Shown piece after piece: positions 16,723 through 25,595 of a stretch of 64,000 bases of DNA. The translations under genes and the position numbers were made by a program. This DNA is from a virus. The first letter of the stretch is position 1, and each line of letters begins with the position of its first letter. Below the pieces are notes generated by a model, which searched no databases, was not told where the DNA came from, and worked only from the letters and a program-made list of their open reading frames with translations. The DNA is taken from IMG/VR virus record IMGVR_UViG_3300030114_000003, positions 79,891-143,890 of that record; one strand, written 5' to 3'.

Positions 16723-16745
16723 AGGATAGAGACGAACCCTATCCT
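16723..16745 (-). terminator. Terminator hairpin
   Basis: AGGATAG...CTATCCT inverted repeat overlapping the stop codon of the primase gene, followed on the minus strand by TATTTTAAGG. The T-run is short, so termination may be partial. Confidence 0.5.
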
Positions 16746-17785
16746 AAATATATTATCTTATCTTGTATCTGTGATGACTTAACACCAAAGTCTTTTTGAT
16801 TTGGAGCTATATTACGATGCACAGTTAAAGGTATACCAAATACGTTTAGTATTTGTTTAATGTCATACATCTTTGCATCAGATATATCTTTATCAGTATA
16901 TATATCTGCTTCTATATTTATTAACTTTTTCTTTATTATAAAGTATTCTAATACTTTTAAATAACTACTACCTGTAATTGCAGAGTAAATACAATTATCT
17001 ATTTCTTGGTCACACATATTATAAAATATAGATAATAAATCAAAAGGTCCTTCTGCAATTTTTAATTTAATTCTCTTTGGATTATCTAATCTTATTATAG
17101 TTGGTATTGTATAGTATCTTTGAGAATTATCAAACTTGCCAAATATATTATAATTGACATATCTTTTATGTAATGGTTTCATAAGCTTATCTTCATTTAT
17201 TAATCTTCTCATATTAATAAAAGCATTATCTTGGGATAAGAATCCCAAGAATGCTTTGTCTAATTGATCTACAACATTAGGATTTCTAGAGAATCTTGTT
17301 ATATGATTTTCTATTAAGAAATCATGAAGATTAAGTATAATCTTCTTATCTAATATATCTTGATATGTCATATTGATACCGAGCCTATTATTAATATAAT
17401 TCAACTTAGCATCAGTCAATCTACTTTGAGTTATATGATTATTTTTAACTATATAAGTTTGATCTTTATACATTCTATTCTCTGGTCTTGATAATACCCT
17501 TTTATTCCATTTAGATAATCCTTCTATAACATCTAAATCATAAATTCCCCATGCTATAAGATTGTCAGTTGAAAGTTGTCCAGCATCATGACATTTAAAA
17601 CAATTGTAGTAATAAACATCATTCTCGTGTTGGGGTATATGAATACCGAAATGTTTATGATTAGGATTTAATGAATCTTGACAATTTTTACATCTTGCAA
17701 TTATCCACGAATTCCCCTGAGCGTATTCAGCAGACGGTAAACGTAATAATTGTTCATTTATCCTATCAATTGTATTGTTATCCAT
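16739..17785 (-). CDS. DNA primase, zinc-ribbon plus Toprim
   Basis: 348 residues. A CHC2-like zinc ribbon is at residues 30-66 (ARCKNCQDS...YYYNCFKCHDAG). A Toprim domain follows: the glutamate motif KIAEGPFDLLSI near 236-247 and the DxD motif YTDKDISD near 294. These place it in the DnaG-type primase superfamily, which makes RNA primers for DNA replication. The central catalytic region is short compared with host DnaG (about 600 residues) and the helicase-binding tail is missing, which is common in phages. Its start is one base from the stop of the upstream gene. Confidence 0.8.
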   Translation of the reverse strand: MDNNTIDRINEQLLRLPSAEYAQGNSWIIARCKNCQDSLNPNHKHFGIHIPQHENDVYYYNCFKCHDAGQLSTDNLIAWGIYDLDVIEGLSKWNKRVLSRPENRMYKDQTYIVKNNHITQSRLTDAKLNYINNRLGINMTYQDILDKKIILNLHDFLIENHITRFSRNPNVVDQLDKAFLGFLSQDNAFINMRRLINEDKLMKPLHKRYVNYNIFGKFDNSQRYYTIPTIIRLDNPKRIKLKIAEGPFDLLSIFYNMCDQEIDNCIYSAITGSSYLKVLEYFIIKKKLINIEADIYTDKDISDAKMYDIKQILNVFGIPLTVHRNIAPNQKDFGVKSSQIQDKIIYLG

Positions 17786-19300
17786 TTATGATACCCAAGA
17801 AGCAAATTTCAATACCTCATTTACTACATAATCAGGAAACTTAGGTAGTACAACATAATCAGTACTATTTGATTCTCTATTACTATCTATAATTTCAAAT
17901 TCACATGATAATATAGTGGCTGCCCATTCTTCTATTTGAGCTTCTACCTTTTTATTATTATTATATTTCTCCATAATCATTTTATAAATAGGAGAAGCAA
18001 TCATCCTATCTTTTTCTTTTTTATTTAACTTTGTTTTCTTTGTATATTTGATTATCTTACTACTAAACACACAAGGTAAAACAAGTAAGTCTGATTGTAA
18101 ACAAATCTTCTTAGCTGTTAATAATAATACTATATAATCATCTTCTGTTATAGTATTACTAGAGGAAGTATCACCAAAGTATTTATAGAACATATTAAAA
18201 ATTAATTCTTTTTGTAAAGCATGTATAACACTCTTATCATCTAATAAAAGTCTTTTTCTATAGAACTCAATTTCATTTTGATCGAAAGGACCAAAATACA
18301 TTCTTATTCTAGACATTGTAGTAGCACCATTAACCTTATTCTGAATGAATAGTGATTCGTCACTTTTTACAAGAATTGCCTCATATTTGTCTAGAGACGA
18401 ATTTTCATCTAAATCCCTATCTGAAGATGATAAAGAAGTATATGCAAAATCATATCCTGCGTCGGTTACCTTATATTTTATTACCTGTCCTATACTAGCA
18501 TAATTAAGCGTAACTGGACTATCATTATATATATACTTAGGCATAAGATTAAGTATAATATTATTGACAGAATATATTGCATGTGTTGATTGATTAATAG
18601 CTCTTATGTCTTGGTTATTCCATATAGCATTGTTTCTTTTATTCTTAGCTATATTAGTAGAACAAGTTGCTGTAAATTTTTCAAATAAATCTACAAAATC
18701 TTCATACTCCTTTATTATGTAACTGTATATTTCTAATAGAAATTCATCTATTATTTGAACTTTCCTTTTATTAGCGAAGTGTGTTAATAAAGGAATAATT
18801 AATGTCATTGTTAATGATATCCTCATCATTATAGCTATATGAGTATTATCATAATATAATAACCTATCTGTACCACTAAATTTAATTTTAGCTGGTCTAT
18901 AATTATCCTTATTCATATAATCCATTTTTAATGATATGGATGGTCCATTTATTATGTATCTTTTGAGATCATAGAACAATGCATCTTTACTATAATTCGG
19001 TTCACAATCAATAAGGTATTTAATATTAGCATAAACAGTTAATAACTCTCTATCAGTATCATAGAACTTTTCGAAATAATTAAGTTTATGTACTATTAAA
19101 GCTCTTACTTTAATTTTATTATAAACTTTCTTTGATCTTACTGAAAAATAATCCATTGTTTGATCTGCATTAAAGTATTTAGATACAGGAATTAATACAT
19201 AATCGTTTATCTGATTTATTATTATGTCTTCTGGTTCAGGTTCCCAATCTGAAACATTAATGAATTTTTTAATAGGTTCTCTAGTCATAAATTTTTTCAT
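17786..19300 (-). CDS. Hypothetical protein, 504 aa, N-terminal FM-x-R-E motif
   Basis: Large protein of unknown function directly upstream of primase and probably co-transcribed. The start is ATG at 19300 (MKKFMTREPIKKF), eight bases after GAGGAGG; a longer TTG frame would include the ribosome site. The N-terminal FMTREPI matches the FMSRDPI of the 19-residue peptide at 24227-24286 and other FM-x-R tags. The rest has alternating helical and beta segments, a hydrophobic stretch (IAIMMRISLTMTLIIPLLT, about residues 165-183) that may be a buried helix, and no motif I recognise. A replication-linked role is only inferred from context. Confidence 0.6.
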   Translation of the reverse strand: MKKFMTREPIKKFINVSDWEPEPEDIIINQINDYVLIPVSKYFNADQTMDYFSVRSKKVYNKIKVRALIVHKLNYFEKFYDTDRELLTVYANIKYLIDCEPNYSKDALFYDLKRYIINGPSISLKMDYMNKDNYRPAKIKFSGTDRLLYYDNTHIAIMMRISLTMTLIIPLLTHFANKRKVQIIDEFLLEIYSYIIKEYEDFVDLFEKFTATCSTNIAKNKRNNAIWNNQDIRAINQSTHAIYSVNNIILNLMPKYIYNDSPVTLNYASIGQVIKYKVTDAGYDFAYTSLSSSDRDLDENSSLDKYEAILVKSDESLFIQNKVNGATTMSRIRMYFGPFDQNEIEFYRKRLLLDDKSVIHALQKELIFNMFYKYFGDTSSSNTITEDDYIVLLLTAKKICLQSDLLVLPCVFSSKIIKYTKKTKLNKKEKDRMIASPIYKMIMEKYNNNKKVEAQIEEWAATILSCEFEIIDSNRESNSTDYVVLPKFPDYVVNEVLKFASWVS

Positions 19301-19317
19301 AATATAATCCCTCCTCA

Positions 19318-19340
19318 ATAGTATAATATATAATTCTAAA
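19318..19340 (-). promoter_or_regulatory. Class A promoter-like motif
   Basis: Minus-strand TTTTAGAATTATATATTATA then CTATTGAGGAGG, overlapping the 3' end of the upstream gene and running straight into the ribosome site of the 504-residue gene. The leader would be about 20 bases. Confidence 0.5.
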
Positions 19341-20127
19341 ACTTATTAAAATTGACATTACCTTTACTTTTTCCTATGTTTTTAATTGTACTAACATTTT
19401 TAGATTTAGAATTATTCTTTATATTATTTGAAGTTGTAACATTATTACTACTCGTTACATTTTTAGGATTTGATTTAGATCTATTCTTTAATTTCTCTTT
19501 GTCTATTTTTTTCTCTTTATTAATTTTTTCTTGTTGATCAGTTCTATCTTTTACTTTTTCATCTGCATGAGTAATTTCTTTTAAGAATGATGATTTTGAA
19601 TATATTTTACCATATTGTTTATAATCCTGTGCATTCCATAGATTATATTTATCCATTAGTATATAAGTAAAATAAATAGACTTTACATAACCAACTTCAT
19701 TCTTAGGGTTAGTTTGTACAGCAGCTTTTTTAACAGCCTCTTTACTCATTCTTGGAACTAGGTCTCTTATAAACATATCATTCTGTAAAAACGAATAAGC
19801 GAATGTGAATACAAAAGCAGGATCGTTAGAATAAAATTTAACATTATATCTTTTAAGATTGTTACTATTGATCATCATTTGATCTACAGGAGAAAACTCT
19901 ATTACAGTATCATAATAGAAATCAGGTATCACTTCTGATGGTATTTTAAAATGAACAATGTAATTGTCTTTATATACATATTGTTGATATTTAATCTTAC
20001 CAGTTTCTCTTACTAATATCTTAGTAAGTTTTTGATTATACATATCTTTATACATTGTTCTATGAGTCCATACACCATTTTTACTTCCTGAAGGATTATC
20101 AATATAATCGGGGAACGACATTTCCAT
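19336..20127 (-). CDS. Hypothetical protein with basic disordered tail, 263 aa
   Basis: Residues 1-185 are folded alpha/beta (MEMSFPDYIDNPSGSKNG...FKIPSEVIPDFYYDT). Residues 190-263 are Lys/Asn/Ser-rich low complexity with repeated KNVTSSNN-like and NNIKNNSKSKN segments, a likely flexible nucleic-acid-binding tail. The start is ATG at 20127, ten bases after GGAGG; a GTG frame six bases earlier is less well placed. No family recognised. Confidence 0.6.
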   Translation of the reverse strand: MEMSFPDYIDNPSGSKNGVWTHRTMYKDMYNQKLTKILVRETGKIKYQQYVYKDNYIVHFKIPSEVIPDFYYDTVIEFSPVDQMMINSNNLKRYNVKFYSNDPAFVFTFAYSFLQNDMFIRDLVPRMSKEAVKKAAVQTNPKNEVGYVKSIYFTYILMDKYNLWNAQDYKQYGKIYSKSSFLKEITHADEKVKDRTDQQEKINKEKKIDKEKLKNRSKSNPKNVTSSNNVTTSNNIKNNSKSKNVSTIKNIGKSKGNVNFNKF

Positions 20128-20151
20128 TAACACAACACCTCCGTAAAAATA

Positions 20152-20175
20152 ACCGATGGAAACTAATCCATCGGT
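20152..20175 (-). terminator. Rho-independent terminator
   Basis: ACCGATGG-AAACTAAT-CCATCGGT followed on the minus strand by TATTTTTA. It ends the chaperonin transcript. Confidence 0.8.
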
Positions 20176-20188
20176 AATACTTTAATTA

Positions 20189-22108
20189 TTATAGTCTACA
20201 TGTTTTAACTAATTTATCTTGAATTTTTCTATTATCTACAAATGCTGTATATGAATCTAATAATGGTTCTGGTATAAGAGTTTGAGCACATGTCATCATT
20301 AAAGATAATATTTTAGATAAAGCTTCTAATGTAACTATATCTGCATTTATAGATGATTTAATTTTTGTATTGTATATCACCTTATCTACAGTTTCTTTAT
20401 CATATCCTTGAGATAAATCTACTATTCCATTTGTTCTAGAATTAGTTTCTAATAATCTTAAACATTCATCTTTATCAATACCAAATGTAAATTCATATAA
20501 TGAAGATATATATTCTACATAAGAATCATGAATCATTTCTACAAATTTGATAACTGTAGAATCATCATCTGCTTTTGTATTGTTCAATATTTCTAGACAA
20601 GCAAAATAACCTTCCATATTACATGCTAATCCAACACCAGATTTAGCCGCTGATCTACAATTTCTTATAGCATCCCAAACTGAATCTTTTAAAGAATCTC
20701 TATCAGCTATTGCAATACCACCAACTTGATATTCTACGACTTTAGCTTTTAATGAATTGATTCTTCTAGTTAATGAACCTGTAATATCCATAGTAGCATT
20801 ATTATTTATTTCTAATTCCAATTGAGCTTCTAATGCAGTAACTAATGAATTATAATGAGCACTGAAGATTTCTTCATTATCATCTTCAGCAGGAACAAAT
20901 TTCTCTTTATTTTGTTCACATACTCTTTTTCTCTCTTCACCTTTAGTTGTATATTTTAATAATGGATTAATAAATTTAGTACTAACAGCATCAGCTACAA
21001 CTACATCAGCACTTCCATACCAATTATCTACAATAGTTTCAGTAGTAGGAGCTTTACCTGATTCTTTATCTTTTTCTAGTTGTTCTAAACTTTGATATTT
21101 TCTAATAGGAGGACATCCACACAATCTAGCAATATCATCTGTGGCCTCATCTTCAAATATCCCAGTAACAATTAATAACGGTGGTTTGTTCTTAATATGT
21201 TCAGGTTTATCATACATTTGCATAAGTCTAATAACTTCATTTAATTCAACGATAGCATCATTAGCTAATTGTGGTGCTAATATTACTGTAGGAATTACAT
21301 TTTCTAATTTATTAGTTCTGTAAGGATCTGTTATATTTTTTACAACAATTGCTGCTAATAATGCAATTTGAGCAGGAGTATCAATCATATTTTGGAAATA
21401 GTATATTCTTGGTTTTGGAATAGATGCAATATTCTTTTGCAAATCATTTCGATAAGCAGGACTATTGTATCCAGTACTAATACTCATACCATCCATTATT
21501 TTCATTTTATGTTGTTCATCATTCGAAATTCCAATATCTATATATACTTCTTTACCAAATTCTTCGTAAATTTGTTTTATGTTATTTGCAACTTCTTCAT
21601 CACCATTAGAAGATATGTATGCAATATTATAAGCTTCTTCAGGAGTAAATTCTTGTGTTTTTTCTTTTACTCTAACTGTAATCATTTCAACAGCTTTTTT
21701 AAATTGTTTGATTATTTCTCTTGGAGGAAGTTTTGTATCGGTTTCTACTTTAACAAGATTATCAAATATTCGTGAAGCCATACATACAGTAGCGGTTGAA
21801 TTATCTCCAATTTTCTTCTTTACATAAGTAGTCATTTCATAAACATCGTTACATACAGAGTTGCAAAGCATTCCATTATCACAATGAGATATATAACTTA
21901 AGATACTATGACCATCTTTACTATATTTAACTATAGGTACATTTCTATTAGGACTCTCTGGATCGTTTGCTAAATGTAATATTATTTTAGTACCTGATCC
22001 TTGTGGTCCTGCTGAAGTTATTATTGATTCTGCTAATCCTTTTAATGTCTCTGATTGAAATAATCTCGTTGCTTCCTTATTAATTACATTATTCTTTACG
22101 ATTTTCAT
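20189..22108 (-). CDS. GroEL-like chaperonin (phage-encoded Cpn60)
   Basis: 639 residues, longer than GroEL (about 548). Family landmarks: SAGPQGSGTKI near 32, matching the GP-x-GR/GxN nucleotide loop; VKKKIGDNSTATVCMASRI near 95, matching the GDGTTTATVLA ATP motif with GDG changed to GDN; SSNGDEEVANNI near 170, matching NGD-x-xIG; GMSISTGYNSPAYRND near 212; RRINSLKAKVVEYQVGG near 460 and WDAIRNCRSAAKSGVGLA near 485, with the catalytic Asp kept. An insertion of about 60 residues (KYQSLEQLEKDKESGKAP region) lies in the apical domain. There is no GGM tail. Such chaperonins fold phage proteins in several giant phages, some without GroES; no GroES-like gene is seen here. Ribosome site AGGAGGAAT. 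Confidence 0.85.
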   Translation of the reverse strand: MKIVKNNVINKEATRLFQSETLKGLAESIITSAGPQGSGTKIILHLANDPESPNRNVPIVKYSKDGHSILSYISHCDNGMLCNSVCNDVYEMTTYVKKKIGDNSTATVCMASRIFDNLVKVETDTKLPPREIIKQFKKAVEMITVRVKEKTQEFTPEEAYNIAYISSNGDEEVANNIKQIYEEFGKEVYIDIGISNDEQHKMKIMDGMSISTGYNSPAYRNDLQKNIASIPKPRIYYFQNMIDTPAQIALLAAIVVKNITDPYRTNKLENVIPTVILAPQLANDAIVELNEVIRLMQMYDKPEHIKNKPPLLIVTGIFEDEATDDIARLCGCPPIRKYQSLEQLEKDKESGKAPTTETIVDNWYGSADVVVADAVSTKFINPLLKYTTKGEERKRVCEQNKEKFVPAEDDNEEIFSAHYNSLVTALEAQLELEINNNATMDITGSLTRRINSLKAKVVEYQVGGIAIADRDSLKDSVWDAIRNCRSAAKSGVGLACNMEGYFACLEILNNTKADDDSTVIKFVEMIHDSYVEYISSLYEFTFGIDKDECLRLLETNSRTNGIVDLSQGYDKETVDKVIYNTKIKSSINADIVTLEALSKILSLMMTCAQTLIPEPLLDSYTAFVDNRKIQDKLVKTCRL

Positions 22109-22129
22109 ATTATTATTCCTCCTAAAATT

Positions 22130-22708
22130 TTATAACCTATACAAATCTATAAACCTTATCGTGTTATTTATAGATAATAGCTTGTCCTTGTTAATTATAT
22201 TAAATATTGTATTAGAGAAGTATATATTTTTTCCTTGTATTTGTAATAAATCTAATTCCTCAAAATATCTAAAATACATCGTATCATATCTTTCTGATAG
22301 TTCAGTCCAATTTATTGTATTTTCATATAATACAGGATTTAGGTTTTTCTCTATACATAATTGTTCTTCTTTTTTATTTTTACATAGTATTATAGGATTA
22401 AATCTATTGGTATTCTTTAACGAATTCAAAAGTATAAACAAATCTGTTGTACAGACATTATCCAATATTTTATCATATTGAGTTTTCATAAATTCTTCAA
22501 ACAATTCATTCATCTTATCTTTAGTATTAGAAGTTACAATTTTCGATAATGGGTTAGGATTATCTCTAAATACAATTATAGTCTTTAAATATTCATCATC
22601 TTGTAATATAAATTTAAAGTAATCTTCATCATATTCTTTCATTATTAATTTATATAAACCAAATTCAATATCAAATATTGAATTAAAAGAAAATAATAAA
22701 TCTTGCAT
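22130..22708 (-). CDS. Hypothetical protein, 192 aa
   Basis: Acidic, mostly helical protein starting MQDLLFSFNSIFDIEFG at 22708, behind CGAGGTG; a longer frame to 22768 crosses a terminator and has no ribosome site. No recognised domain. It lies just upstream of, and may be co-transcribed with, the chaperonin gene. A co-chaperonin role is not supported by any visible GroES-like mobile loop. Confidence 0.6.
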   Translation of the reverse strand: MQDLLFSFNSIFDIEFGLYKLIMKEYDEDYFKFILQDDEYLKTIIVFRDNPNPLSKIVTSNTKDKMNELFEEFMKTQYDKILDNVCTTDLFILLNSLKNTNRFNPIILCKNKKEEQLCIEKNLNPVLYENTINWTELSERYDTMYFRYFEELDLLQIQGKNIYFSNTIFNIINKDKLLSINNTIRFIDLYRL

Positions 22709-22728
22709 TATTTCACCTCGATAAAAAT

Positions 22729-22751
22729 AAATGGGATTATTAGTCCCATTT
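22729..22751 (-). terminator. Rho-independent terminator
   Basis: AAATGGGA-CTAATAA-TCCCATTT followed on the minus strand by ATTTTTATC, just past the stop of the SSB-like gene. Confidence 0.7.
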
Positions 22752-22760
22752 AAAATATTT

Positions 22761-23543
22761 TTATTCAAATTGATTTTCTATATCATCATAGTTAAATTCA
22801 TTATCATTCGACTTAGATGAATTAGAATTAAATGGATCATTCTTTACACCTCCACCATAATTCTTGTTATATCCTTTCTTATTCTCAATACCAAGAGCAG
22901 ATGATATACCGTTTAATTTACCCATAACTCTATTTTGATCGAATCTTGAATAATCCATATTAAAATATGCTTGTGCTCCAGTTGAACTTTCATAGAATCC
23001 TTTAAGAGTTATCTTTAAGAAATCAATTTCTAATTGTTCGAAGTAAGTCTTTTCAAATGTAAATTCATCTTCGTCAAAGTTATCAATTCCATAATATTCT
23101 TTAGTATTAAATTCATATAGATGACCGCCTACCACATTTCTGTTTTCATCTAATTTTTCAATTAATAATAAAGGAGCTTCAATCCCAAACTTAGTTCCTC
23201 TAATTATTTTAATTACACCTAAACTTCTAGTCTTAATACCTTTACTTTCAAATTGTGTCGGATCTTTCATAAATACTTCTATTTGTTTATCTAATTGATA
23301 CGCTAAAGATGGTGATAAATAAATCGATGATTCATCGTCATAGTTAAATTTAACACTATCATCATTAGATGGTAAAAGTGGTGCTATAGATATCTTTAAC
23401 ATTCCTTTCCAAAAAGTAAATGATAATTTAGACTTTTCAACCTCACTATTTAAATTACTAAATGTATTCATTGAATAAGTCGTAACTCTGTAATCCTCTT
23501 TTTTATTGTTGTTATTATAATTCCCTACGTCTCCAAAGCTCAT
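22761..23543 (-). CDS. Putative single-stranded DNA-binding protein
   Basis: 260 residues. An N-terminal low-complexity segment (MSFGDVGNYNNNNK) precedes a beta-rich core (LSFTFWKGMLKISIAPLLP near 40; IKIIRGTKFGIEAPLLLIEK near 110). A Gly/Asn/Ser-rich linker follows, then an acidic C terminus, YDDIENQFE. An OB-like core, flexible linker and acidic tip ending in a hydrophobic residue is the layout of phage and bacterial SSB proteins, whose tip recruits partner enzymes. I judge it from layout, not from a family motif. Good ribosome site (AGGAGG) and its own class A promoter-like motif at 23575. Confidence 0.45.
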   Translation of the reverse strand: MSFGDVGNYNNNNKKEDYRVTTYSMNTFSNLNSEVEKSKLSFTFWKGMLKISIAPLLPSNDDSVKFNYDDESSIYLSPSLAYQLDKQIEVFMKDPTQFESKGIKTRSLGVIKIIRGTKFGIEAPLLLIEKLDENRNVVGGHLYEFNTKEYYGIDNFDEDEFTFEKTYFEQLEIDFLKITLKGFYESSTGAQAYFNMDYSRFDQNRVMGKLNGISSALGIENKKGYNKNYGGGVKNDPFNSNSSKSNDNEFNYDDIENQFE

Positions 23544-23574
23544 TTTATGTATCCTCCTAAAATTTTATTATTTT

Positions 23575-23600
23575 TATATATACTTTATAGTTATAATATT
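23575..23600 (-). promoter_or_regulatory. Class A promoter-like motif, variant
   Basis: Minus-strand AATATTATAACTATAAAGTA then TATATA. It keeps TATAAC and the TATATA block but has AAAG in the middle, like the copy at 24350. It lies 32 bases before the SSB-like gene. Confidence 0.4.
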
Positions 23601-23613
23601 GGTATTTTTTAAC

Positions 23614-24199
23614 TTAATCGTCTATTTCTATTTTGTAATTTAATAAAGCTGGATATACGACATCTCTATATTGTGGTATATATTGTCCACCTTTTTCATA
23701 CATATAATGATTTGCTATTTCTTTTATATAATCTTCTTTAGCTTCTTTATAAGCATAGAAAGCTTCTTCTGGAGTTGAAGTTGAAAACACCCCAATAGTC
23801 TTTGTTTTATTATTAATACTAATACTTGCACCATATGGTTTTTCTTTTCCTCTTTTTATGAAAAATACACCTATTGGTAGGTCTGTTTCTTTTGTTTCTT
23901 TTTTAAATAATATATTTAGATCATTTGGTAAAAAACAACATGTATTAGGTCCATATATCATATGACCTTCTCAACATATCCCTCCATTTAGTTGCACAGT
24001 TAGAGTTTAATGAGTACTTATATCCTCCGATATAACCTACATTATATATTGTTTTGTCAAATATACAACTAATACCTCCATTATGAAAAGCCCAAGTACT
24101 TTTATTTTCTCTTTTTGTGTAATATATAGTCCCATCAGATAATATGTTAATCAACATGATATCAATATTTCCATATGATTTATAATCAATTATTTCCAT
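23614..24199 (-). pseudogene. Decayed AP2/HNH-type DNA-binding (homing) gene
   Basis: Two minus-strand pieces in different frames make the ends of one phage gene. 23945-24199 encodes the N-terminal part, ending CATKWRDMLRRSYDIWT, which matches the YKTWxxMLxRCYD block of this family. 23614-23961 encodes the C-terminal part: IYGPNTCCFLPNDLNILF, LPIGVFFIK, then KTIGVFSTSTPEEAFYAYKEAK, matching the family's YSPxTCxFVPxxIN, LPIGV and LGxFxTPEEAFxAYKxxKE blocks. The middle region (about 60 residues containing YKDCxVCEEW and DKD) is missing, and the pieces are joined out of frame. Neither piece has a good ribosome site. It is a deletion remnant of a mobile DNA-binding gene. Confidence 0.7.
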
Positions 24200-24226
24200 G
24201 TAAGTTTGATTATTATTGTAACTTAC

Positions 24227-24286
24227 TTATCCTATTTTATCGTGATTTTTTATAGGAATTGGATCTCTTGACATAAATGATTGCAT
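24227..24286 (-). CDS. 19-residue peptide made of the FM-x-R-D motif
   Basis: ATG at 24286 follows AAAGGAGGTGAAATTTA, one of the strongest ribosome sites in the window, and the frame reads MQSFMSRDPIPIKNHDKIG and stops. SFMSRDPI matches the N termini of the intron endonuclease (SFMIRDDF) and the 504-residue protein (KFMTREPI). It lies between a class A promoter-like motif with a hairpin and the decayed AP2/HNH gene. It may be a real small protein, or the leftover 5' end of a larger tagged gene removed by the same deletion. Confidence 0.5.
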   Translation of the reverse strand: MQSFMSRDPIPIKNHDKIG

Positions 24287-24319
24287 TAAATTTCACCTCC
24301 TTTTTTATCTTATAAAATA

Positions 24320-24346
24320 TAGATAACAGAATTTACCTGTTATCTA
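24320..24346 (-). terminator. Hairpin, terminator or leader structure
   Basis: TAGATAACAG-AATTTAC-CTGTTATCTA followed on the minus strand by TATTTTATAAG. It follows the metalloprotease gene, so it should be its terminator, but it also sits downstream of the class A motif at 24350 and would be in the leader of the 19-residue peptide. Confidence 0.6.
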
Positions 24347-24349
24347 TCA

Positions 24350-24375
24350 CAAGTATATACTTTAAAGTTATAAAT
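24350..24375 (-). promoter_or_regulatory. Class A promoter-like motif, variant
   Basis: Minus-strand TTTATAACTTTAAAGTATA then TACTTG, close to the copies at 105 and 34713. It lies between the metalloprotease stop and the 19-residue peptide gene. Confidence 0.4.
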
Positions 24376-24384
24376 ATTGTTATA

Positions 24385-25542
24385 TTACATTAAATCTGGA
24401 CGTCCTTTAATATAAGGTGTATCTACAAACAAGCTGAGAGTTCGACCCGCATATAATTTCTTATCGGTAAGTTGTTTTCTTATGAATAAGTATCTATTTT
24501 TTAAATCAGAACATTTTTTAAAATTAGAATCGTTTAATTTTTTACTCATCATTAAATCATCTAATATGGATAATCTTGTATTTAGTTCTCTTGTAATAAT
24601 TAATGCATCATCTTCTATTTCACAATTCTTGACTCTTATGTTATATTCATACAATTCGTCCTCAATATCTCGTATATCAGAGTACGAGACATTATCAAAG
24701 TAATCGGAGATCTTATCCACCAAATTTTCATGAATAGATTTAATATCATATTTATATAATGCGTCTATAGTATGAGAAATGTTGTTTTTTATTAATTCAG
24801 ATGGTTCTACTTTTTTAGATACCTTTAAAGAATGTAATGCAGGTATTCTACTCGCTTTCATATTAAGCATTAAAGATAGAGTCCATTGTAGTGTAATTAA
24901 TTTATTCTTAACACCTTTATTTAGTTTACCAGTAGAGTTTATTATCTTTTTATAAGCACTACTTAATTCATCACCATAACCACAAGCAACTACAAATGAA
25001 TCTGCTATTAATTCATCATCATCTCTATTGAATAAACTGTTTAATTTAGATAAACCCAAAGCAACCCCAAGTCTATATATTTCTCTATCATTATTCATAT
25101 TAGATTGATCTAGGACTTCATTTTTATTAGATACGTAGGCTGCTACAGCATCTTTTATTTTCTCTGTACCAGAAGTATCATTGATAACATGCCCTACTTC
25201 ATGCAATAAACATGCAGTAAGTTCTCTGGCAGACATATTTAATTGTAGTAACTTAGAATCTATTTCAACATAATACTTTTGTACTCTTACTTTTACATCT
25301 GTTCCTTTAATCATATTATCTATATCACTATCTAATAATGACGGCATAACACACATACCAAAAAACACTTTATCTGTATTAATATTGTATAGTATATTTA
25401 CACATTTTGCATCGTTAAAGAATCTATTTAGTTCATCCCTGATTCCATTCAAAGTATCATTAGAATGATCATCTTTTAATTTTAACATTAAAGAATCAAA
25501 GTTACTAAAGTCGTAAGTAAAATATTTAGGTTTAGTATTCAT
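24385..25542 (-). CDS. Zinc metalloprotease, HExxH type
   Basis: 385 residues. Residues about 112-122 read LLHEVGHVIND, the zinc-binding HExxH helix, and about 60 residues later DDDELIADSFVVACG supplies the third zinc ligand (ELIAD, gluzincin-like). The N-terminal 100 residues are alpha/beta and the C-terminal 170 are helical with many charged residues. Similar proteins occur in giant-phage virions, where they may act on phage or host proteins. It lies just downstream of the capsid gene and is likely expressed with it, with a terminator between. No signal peptide, so it acts in the cytoplasm or inside the particle. Ribosome site AAGGAGG. Confidence 0.78.
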   Translation of the reverse strand: MNTKPKYFTYDFSNFDSLMLKLKDDHSNDTLNGIRDELNRFFNDAKCVNILYNINTDKVFFGMCVMPSLLDSDIDNMIKGTDVKVRVQKYYVEIDSKLLQLNMSARELTACLLHEVGHVINDTSGTEKIKDAVAAYVSNKNEVLDQSNMNNDREIYRLGVALGLSKLNSLFNRDDDELIADSFVVACGYGDELSSAYKKIINSTGKLNKGVKNKLITLQWTLSLMLNMKASRIPALHSLKVSKKVEPSELIKNNISHTIDALYKYDIKSIHENLVDKISDYFDNVSYSDIRDIEDELYEYNIRVKNCEIEDDALIITRELNTRLSILDDLMMSKKLNDSNFKKCSDLKNRYLFIRKQLTDKKLYAGRTLSLFVDTPYIKGRPDLM

Positions 25543-25561
25543 TATAATTCCTCCTTAAAAA

Positions 25562-25587
25562 ACACAGCAACAATTAAGTTGCTGTGT
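25562..25587 (-). terminator. Rho-independent terminator
   Basis: Ten-base-pair stem ACACAGCAAC/GTTGCTGTGT with a 6-base loop, followed on the minus strand by TTTTTTAAGG. It ends the capsid transcript. Confidence 0.85.
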
Positions 25588-25595
25588 ATTATATA

